Translations under genes and position numbers: made by a program
Part shown: positions 57,611 to 64,000 of the stretch, piece by piece
How the letters are laid out: each line of letters opens with the position of its first letter
How positions within the stretch are numbered: the stretch's first letter is position 1
Origin: Streptococcus azizii
GTDB lineage: Bacteria > Bacillota > Bacilli > Lactobacillales > Streptococcaceae
Direction of reading: 5' to 3'
DNA length: 64,000 bases
Assembly (NCBI RefSeq): GCF_001984715.1
Contig: NZ_MSPR01000006.1
Location: 1-64,000, forward strand
Notes under the pieces: model-generated
The model's input: the letters and a program-made list of their open reading frames with translations, nothing else
Databases searched by the model: none
Told to the model about the DNA's origin: nothing

Positions 57611-58456
57611 TTAATCAGAATTTATAGAAATGAGAACTGCTATGAGACGAATCATCTCATCAAGAACATCTGCAAGGGAAATTCCCTTTGTATAGCTATA
57701 TTTTTTCGAATAATTTTGCCATTGTTTATTCTGAATAGGGTCAGATTTGAACCTCTCGAGTAGTGCAATAATCTTTTCAAAATCGAGATCTGTTCCGCGA
57801 TATGAAAATGTTCTCTGACAGGCATTATTCAACTGAATGAAGTCAATGTCTTCTTTCTTTAGTTTTGATAGAATATAAACATCATAAAAATCTTTGCTTC
57901 TGCTGTTCAAGAAGTTACGTGAATAGATGGTTTGAAGTTTCTCAGCTAGAATTGTTTCAATTGTATAAGCAATGATTGGAAAATTGTCTTCATCAAAAAT
58001 AGCTTTATAGTCGTATGTAATCGGCTGAGGAGTTACAACATCACCTGTCGCAATATCCAAATGGATAACTTGTTTAATATTCTCAAGTTGACACAAAATT
58101 GTTGCTCGATAGCCACCATAGTCATCACTTTCTTTAATAGCTGTGATGGATTGAATCACAAAAGATATACCCTCTTCTGAATCTGCTAAAATTTCCTTGA
58201 GTTGCTGCTCCACAGTATCTTCTGAGAGTGTTATTTGATGGAACAAAAAATCAATATCAACCGTGCTACGAGATTCAACTCCAATAACATTTGACAGTAG
58301 GAATCCTCCTTTGAAGATATAGTGATTTGAATAGGTACTCTGACTTAATTTTTTCAAAATCACTTCTAGAAAGTAATAGGTCATCACGGAATTAAAGGTT
58401 AATCCAGTATTCTTAGATATTTTATGACAGAGTGCTGTTAGCTTAGCTTTATTCAT
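57611..58456 (-). CDS. abiEii: AbiEii toxin, nucleotidyltransferase
   Basis: This 281-residue toxin of the type IV AbiE toxin-antitoxin system has the nucleotidyltransferase motif YIFKGGFLLSNVIGVESRST followed by VDIDFLFHQ. AbiEii transfers NTPs to an RNA target and blocks growth during phage infection (established for lactococcal and streptococcal AbiE). It overlaps abiEi by 4 nt. Confidence 0.92.
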   Translation of the reverse strand: MNKAKLTALCHKISKNTGLTFNSVMTYYFLEVILKKLSQSTYSNHYIFKGGFLLSNVIGVESRSTVDIDFLFHQITLSEDTVEQQLKEILADSEEGISFVIQSITAIKESDDYGGYRATILCQLENIKQVIHLDIATGDVVTPQPITYDYKAIFDEDNFPIIAYTIETILAEKLQTIYSRNFLNSRSKDFYDVYILSKLKKEDIDFIQLNNACQRTFSYRGTDLDFEKIIALLERFKSDPIQNKQWQNYSKKYSYTKGISLADVLDEMIRLIAVLISINSD

Positions 58457-59043
58457 ACTAGGACCTCCAGAGTTTGTTTGACCTTGTCCAAGATGTTCAT
58501 TTTTGTCGCATATTCATAGAGTTTTGTAAGATTTTTTTTAGGATAGTTTCCGTAAAGTTGAAGTGTTTTGACAAAAAGCTCAGTATCTATTTTTTCTCGA
58601 TGAATCACAAAATCACAGATAATACGTTCGAAATCATAGACTCTTACCTCGTTTCCCATAGGGGTTTTTACAAGAGTAATTCCTAATTCACTATATTCCT
58701 TAGAAACGGAATGAATGTTCAGATTAGCTGGAGGAGTATTAAAACGGTAGCCTCTAGGAATGGTTACGTCAAAATATTGAGGAATTTCATCTGTAAAATG
58801 TTGCAGGTAAAGCGCTGAGATATAAGAGAAAACAGCCTTGGGATATCGGTACTGAAAGAAGAAGTATTCGTCGTAGTCTCCATTCTGGGTTAGGAAAATT
58901 CCTTTTTCGACGCGGTATATAATTCCTTCTTTTTCTAGTCTTGTCAAATATATTGTTGGAATATTTAGAGCTTTACAATCTTTATAGGTGATAATGCCAT
59001 TGTGGTTTTCTATAAATTCAAGTAGAATCTCTTTTTTTGACAT
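58453..59043 (-). CDS. abiEi: AbiEi antitoxin, transcriptional autorepressor
   Basis: This 196-residue protein has an N-terminal winged HTH (NGIITYKDCKALNIPTIYLT) and a C-terminal antitoxin domain. AbiEi binds inverted repeats in its own promoter and also neutralises AbiEii. It is first in the minus-strand operon; GGAGTAAGC (complement) precedes its ATG at 59043. The operator is at 59058-59108. Confidence 0.92.
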   Translation of the reverse strand: MSKKEILLEFIENHNGIITYKDCKALNIPTIYLTRLEKEGIIYRVEKGIFLTQNGDYDEYFFFQYRYPKAVFSYISALYLQHFTDEIPQYFDVTIPRGYRFNTPPANLNIHSVSKEYSELGITLVKTPMGNEVRVYDFERIICDFVIHREKIDTELFVKTLQLYGNYPKKNLTKLYEYATKMNILDKVKQTLEVLV

Positions 59044-59057
59044 GCTTACTCCTTTCG

Positions 59058-59108
59058 ATGTTGCTTTTACACTACAATTTTACAACATTCGTAGTGTAAA
59101 AGCAACAT
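59058..59108 (-). promoter_or_regulatory. AbiEi operator: 18-bp perfect inverted repeat at the abiE promoter
   Basis: Arms 59058-59075 and 59091-59108 are perfect complements around a 15-nt spacer. On the minus strand a TTGCTT -35 lies in the upstream arm and a TAAAAT -10 at 17 nt spacing near the far arm, so a bound repressor would cover the promoter. Confidence 0.8.
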
Positions 59109-59127
59109 TTTCTATTCCCTGAACTTA

Positions 59128-59146
59128 TTGTGATAACAAAATCAAG
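59128..59146 (+). promoter_or_regulatory. Second copy of the ICE 19-bp motif
   Basis: TTGTGATAACAAAATCAAG, one mismatch from 47750-47768. It lies 69 nt before the adhesin start codon. Confidence 0.4.
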
Positions 59147-59214
59147 CCTTCTTTTTTATGATGAGGAAAGAGTGACAGTTTGTTGCTATAGAAAAAAGAA
59201 AAGAAGGACAATTT

Positions 59215-62200
59215 ATGACCAAAACATGTAATCATCACTTTCTTGTCAATCAGGAAAAAGGCGAGAAACACGTCTTTCGCAAGAGTAAAAAATATCGAAC
59301 GTTATGTTCGGTTGCCCTTGGAACAATGGTGACCGCTGTTGTTGCTTGGGGAGGAACGGTTGCACATGCTGATGAAGTTACAACATCAGTTGACACCACT
59401 ATTCAACGAACGGAAAATCCAGCCACGAATTTACCAGAAGCACAGCCAAACCCTGTATCTGAACAAACTGAAAGTTTAGGATCAACTGGTCAATCCAATG
59501 GAGCGATTGCTATCACCGTACCACATGATACGGTAACACAAGCAGTTGAAGAAGCAAAGGCTGAAGGTGTTTCTACAGTTGAAGATAGTCCAATGGATTT
59601 GGGAAATACAAGCTCTGCGTCAGAGACCAACCAACAAATTTCAAAAGCAGAAGCAGAGGCCCAAAACCAAGTTGAGGTTATCAATGAAGTTACTGAAACC
59701 TACAAAGCTGACAAAGCAGCTTATGAGGATGAAAAAGTCCGAATTGAACAAGAAAATAAGGAGCTGACACAGGCCTATGAAGGGGCCAACCAAACTGGGA
59801 AAGAGACAAATGCTTGGGTTGATACCAAAGTTAATGACCTAAAATCTCAGTATGCCTATGCTGATGTGACAGTAAACGAACAAGTAGTTTCATCAGGAAA
59901 CGGGACATCTGTTCTTGACTATACAAACTTTGGCAAGGCTGTTGAAACCATTCAATCTACTAACGAACAAGCTTTAGCGGATTATCTTACAAAGAAAACC
60001 AAGGCAGATGATATTGTTGCGAAAAATCAGGTCATTCAAAAAGAAAATGAAGCTGGACTTGCTAAGGCAAAGGCAGATAACGAAGCCATTGAAGAGCGTA
60101 ATCGGGCAGGTCAAGCAGCTGTAGATGCTGAAAACCGTGCAGGTCAAGCTGCGGTGGATCAAGCTAATCAGGAGAAACAACAATTAGTTTCAAATCGAGC
60201 AGCTGAGATTGAAGCCATCACTAAACGTAATCAGGAAAAAGAAGCCGCAGCCAGAAAAGAAAATGAAGCGATTGATGTCTACAATGCCAAAGAAATGGAA
60301 CGCTATCAACGTGACTTGGCCGAGATTTCAAAAGGTGAAGAAGGTTATATTTCTGAAGCCCTTGCTCAAGCTCTCAATCTCAATAACGGTGAACCCCAAG
60401 CACAACATGGGGCCATTACCCGAAATCCTGATCAGATTATTTCAACTGGCGATGCCATGCTTGGGGGCTACTCAAGAATTTTGGATTCAACAGGATTCTT
60501 TGTCTATGATAGCTTCAAAACAGGTGAGACCCTAAGCTTTAACTATCAAAATCTTCAACATGCACGATTTGATGGGAAAAAGATTAGTCGTGTGACTTAC
60601 GATATTACCAACCTTGTATCACCAGCTGGAACCGATGCCGTGAAATTGGTTGTGCCAAATGATCCAACTGAAGGTTTTATCGCCTACCGAAATGACGGAA
60701 ACGGTGACTGGCGAACGGATAAGATGGAGTTTCGTGTAGTTGCTAAGTATTTTTTGGAAGACGGCTCACAAGTTACCTTCTCCAAAGAAAAACCAGGTGT
60801 CTTCACACATTCTTCCCTCAATCATAATGACATTGGTCTAGAATATGTTAAAGATTCATCTGGGAAATTTGTGCCAATTAATGGCTCAACCGTTCAAGTG
60901 ACTAATGAAGGCTTAGCACGTTCTTTGGGTTCCAACCGTGCAAGTGATTTGAATTTATCTGAGGAATGGGATACCACCTCAAGTCGTTATGCTTATAAAG
61001 GAGCTATTGTCTCAACGGTCACATCAGGCAATACCTATACAGTAACCTTTGGCCAAGGCGATATGCCACAGAATGTTGGCTTGTCTTACTGGTTTGCCTT
61101 AAACACCCTACCAGTGGCACGTACAGTAACACCTTATAGTCCCAAACCTCATGTAACGGTGGATCTTGAACCCGTTCCAGAACCGATTACGGTAACACCA
61201 GATGTCTTTATTCCTAAAACATTTACACCAGAAAAGCCTGTAAACTTCACGCCAAAGCCTTTGGAAGAAGTGGTGCAGCCTAGTCTACCTTTGACCAAGG
61301 TAACCTTACCTGTTAAACCTATTCCAAAAGAACTTCCAACGCCACCACAAGTTCCGACTGTCCATTATCATGCGTATCATTTGACGACAACTCCAGAGAT
61401 TATGAAAGAAGTGGTCAATAGTGACCAAGCTAATCTTCATGAGAAAACTGTCGCGAAAGATTCAACGGTGATTTATCCCTTAACAGTTGATGCCTTATCG
61501 TCCAATCGTGCTCAAACGACTAGTCTCATTTTTGAGGACTACTTGCCTGCTGGTTACCTATTTGATAAGGAAACAACACAAAAAGAGAATGGAAACTATG
61601 TCCTTAGCTTTGATGAGACTAAGAATTTTGTGACCTTGACCGCAAAGGAAAACTTGTTGCAGGAGGTGAATAAAGATTTAACCAAGGTTTATCAATTGAC
61701 CGCCCCAAAACTCTATGGTTCTGTTCAAAATGATGGGGCAACCTATTCTAATAGCTACAAACTCCTTTTGAACAAGGGCACAACCAATGCTTATACAGTT
61801 ACTTCTAATATTGTGACGGTTCGTACACCAGGTGATGTAGAGACAACTACACTTATTACACCTGACAAGAACAATGAAAATGCGGATGGTGTTCTCATTA
61901 ACGATACGGTCGTAGCTCTTGGTACAACCAACCAATACCGATTGACTTGGGATTTGGACCAGTATAAGGGAGATCGTTCTGCTAAAGAGACAATTGCACG
62001 AGGCTTCTTCTTTGTGGACGATTACCCAGAGGAAGTGCTTGATGTGGTGGAAAATGGCACGGCAGTTACTACCCTTGATGGTCAGAAGGTATCTGGCATA
62101 ACGGTTAAAATTTATGCTTCGTTAAATAATGCCCCTAAAGACCTTCAAGATAAATTAGCTCGTGCTAAGATTGCACCGACTGGTGCCTTTCAAGTCTTTA

Positions 62201-62347
62201 TGCCCGATGACAACCAAGTCTTTTATGACCAGTATGTCAAAACAGGTACATCCCTGGCTCTTTTGACCAAAATGACGGTTAAAGATAGTCTCTATGGTCA
62301 AAAAAAGACCTATACAAACAAGGCCTACCAAGTTGATTTCGGCAATG
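59215..62347 (+). CDS. Antigen I/II-family adhesin, interrupted by a group II intron
   Basis: The first 1044 codons are visible. A secretion signal with YSIRK-like FRKSKKYRTLCSVALGTMV is followed by Ala-rich coiled-coil repeats (about 150-375), the V/GbpC-like lectin domain (about 380-640), a Pro-rich stalk (about 645-715, TFTPEKPVNFTPKPLEEVVQ) and a C2-type domain (about 725-1044). Coding breaks at QVDFGNG, where antigen I/II proteins normally continue. The C-terminal domains and anchor lie beyond the intron or are lost. It likely aids mating-pair contact or adhesion. Confidence 0.88.
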
Positions 62348-64000
62348 GTGCGACACGTTTCTCTATAAGTGCGTAGCACGAAAAGAGAGGATTCACGATA
62401 CAGTGAATAACAACTAATAATTCGACAGTTGGAATGAAAGCCGTCATGTTGGCTGAAACAACTGGTTTGATACTCCTGCATGCGTTTGAGTGTAACAGCA
62501 CTTAAGGGTGTGAAGCCAGGTAAAGTCGGCAGAACTGCTCCTAAGTGAAGTAGCTAATTCATATGGAAAAGGATATGCCGGAACGCCATAAACTATCTAT
62601 GGTGAGAATGTCTCAAAGAAGAGACTGACGAACTTGCGAATGTACGGGTCTAAACGAAGACGTATCAGAAATGATATAAGGTTGCGACCGCAACGAATGT
62701 TACCGATAAGTAAGAGTCGTTACTATGAACGTCGGGATAGCGAACGAGGACGCTATAAATATTCAGGCTCACAGTAAGCACCTAAGGATAGAAATGTAAG
62801 GCTAGAATTATTGGAACGTGGAAAGCGAGAAACACTCATATCAAACGACTGTTATCGGGGTGTTGGATATAAGATAAGTTATCGAAATTCCTTAATTCTC
62901 GTGAGAGTAGGGGCACAGTACCGATGAAGCGTCTAATACACGTGGAGGGATAGCCCCAAGACTTGCTCTTTGACAATTAAATACTAGAATAAATGAAACT
63001 CACAAGGTCGAGTAAGATGATGGGACTAACAGCAGTTAGGAGATGAGCCATCAGTGAGTACACTATTACGATATTATGAATACTATCAGATGCAAGAAAC
63101 GTTTGATTGGCTTTATCAACGTAGTTTGACCAATCAGACTTTCGGTATCAATCTTTATGATATTATAATTTCTGAGAATAATATCTTACTAGCTTATCGC
63201 ACTATAAAATCAAATACAGGTTCGAAGACAGCTGGTATAGATAGACAAACTATCCAAGATTTCACCATAAAGAATCAAGATGAATTTATCAAAGAAATCA
63301 GACTAACAATGAAGGACTACAAGCCTCAGATGGTTAGACGAGTAGATATTCCCAAACCAAACGGAAAAACGAGACCATTGGGAATACCTACAATGAGAGA
63401 TAGACTAATTCAACAGATGATAAAGCAGGTTTTGGAACCCATTTGCGAAGCCAAATTTTACAAACATTCCTATGGTTTCCGTCCAAATCGCTCTACTCAT
63501 CATGCAATAGCTAGATGTCAGTTTCTGATGAATCAGTCAACCTTTCACCATGTAGTTGATATTGATATTCAGGGATTCTTCGATAATGTCAATCATACCA
63601 AGCTACTCAAGCAAATGTATACAATCGGTATAAAAGATAAGAGGGTGTTAGCTATTATTGGGAAAATGCTAAAAGCACCAATAGTCTATCAAGGTATTCC
63701 CCATAAAGGAACACCCCAAGGGGCAATACTCTCCCCCTCTATTATCTAATATTGTACTGAACGATTTAGACCAGTGGATAGCTAGTCAATGGGAGAATTT
63801 TCCGACACAGCGTCAATATACAAAATTAAACAAATATCCTGCTTTACAACAAACAAAGCTTAAAGAAATGTATATTGTACGGTATGCAGATGATTTTAAG
63901 ATATTCACTAAGAACCATAAGACAGCTTGGAAAGTATTTCATGCAGTAGAGGGCTATGTTAAAGTTCACCTCAAGCTGAACATTTCCAAAGAAAAGTCCA
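62348..64000 (+). mobile_element. Group II intron in the adhesin gene, 3' end outside
   Basis: The 5' boundary is taken as GTGCGACACG at 62348, which directly follows the conserved FGN(G) codons; GTGCG at 62369 is an alternative. The next 700 nt are stop-dense, GC-richer, structured RNA, followed by a reverse transcriptase/maturase ORF. No other gene is seen in 62377-63053. Domains V-VI and the 3' splice site lie beyond the window. Confidence 0.85.
63054..64000 (+). pseudogene. ltrA: Group II intron reverse transcriptase/maturase, frameshifted
   Basis: From GTG 63054 (GGAG 11 nt upstream) the frame encodes RT domains 0-4: SNTGSKTAGIDRQTI, VDIPKPNGKTRPLGIPTMRD, SYGFRPNRSTHHAI, VDIDIQGFFDNVNH and GTPQGAILSP. 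It then hits a stop at 63747-63749. A C5 run at 63733-63737 has one C too many; dropping it restores LLSNIVLNDLDQWI and the YADD catalytic motif (63883-63894), open to the edge. It could be a real mutation or a sequencing error. Confidence 0.85.

Larger units (their letters stand above)
43415..64000 (+). mobile_element. Left arm of an integrative conjugative element (rplL-inserted, ICESa2603-like), right end outside
   Basis: Between the rplL attachment site and the right edge lie a replication initiator, a methyltransferase, a type IV secretion set (VirD4, VirB2-like, VirB6-like, PrgI, VirB4, wall hydrolase), an AbiE system and an adhesin, the usual layout of this family. Relaxase, integrase and attR are not visible, so it extends beyond 64000. 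An IS200-type element and a group II intron are nested in it. Confidence 0.9.

Noticed and set aside
43616..64000. Prophage
   Set aside because: No capsid, tail or terminase genes; the lysozyme and CHAP domains belong to a membrane-anchored conjugation protein.

Overview
The window looks like a Streptococcus chromosome, most likely S. suis or a close relative. The pointers are the gene order lysR-lspA-rluD, the attenuated pyr operon, a zinc-regulated lmb-pht pair, a fru operon with a cre site, and an integrative conjugative element (ICE) joined to the 3' end of rplL. The species is inferred; I could not run a search. I saw no rRNA, tRNA or CRISPR array.

Bases 1-43436 are chromosome, with almost every gene on the + strand. 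The window opens inside an LPXTG wall protein built of 513-bp MucBP repeats. Next come a LysR regulator, lspA, rluD, phnA, a Pr6Pr membrane protein and a lone peptide-binding lipoprotein. Pyrimidine synthesis follows: pyrR, pyrB, carA, then an 826-bp repeat-filled gap, then carB. After this come DUF2628, an RsmJ-like methyltransferase, DUF969-DUF979-pcp, rpsP-khpA, rimM-trmD, the zinc lipoprotein and histidine-triad protein behind AdcR-like boxes, a HisC-like aminotransferase with a long leader, fruR-fruK-fruA, DUF1149-degV-dapB-cca-abcF, glcK, thyA, folA-clpX-engB, two unknown exported proteins, and rplJ-rplL behind an L10 leader.

From 43415 to the right edge the DNA is the left arm of an ICE of the rplL-inserting (ICESa2603-like) type. 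The inverted repeat at the rplL stop contains the 15-bp core I recall for these elements. Cargo and transfer genes follow in order: a short helper ORF, a RepA-type initiator, a C5 cytosine methyltransferase, an unknown protein, an Spx-like protein without a CxxC, an HTH protein, a CPBP protease, PcfB-like DUF3801, the VirD4 coupling protein, a small VirB2/Maff2-like protein, a VirB6-like channel protein, PrgI, VirB4 and a multidomain wall hydrolase. Then come an IS200-type element with a nonsense-ridden transposase, an AbiE toxin-antitoxin pair on the minus strand with an 18-bp palindromic operator, and an antigen I/II-type adhesin interrupted by a group II intron whose reverse-transcriptase ORF is frameshifted. 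Relaxase, integrase and attR are not in the window.

The chromosomal spacers carry several short dispersed repeat families: two identical 105-bp MITE-like copies, a 90-155-bp family with conserved ends, and a 53-bp unit amplified six-fold between carA and carB. Several genes appear to have unusual starts: likely leaderless mRNAs for the methyltransferase and thyA, no Shine-Dalgarno for carB, and a possible AUU start for fruR.
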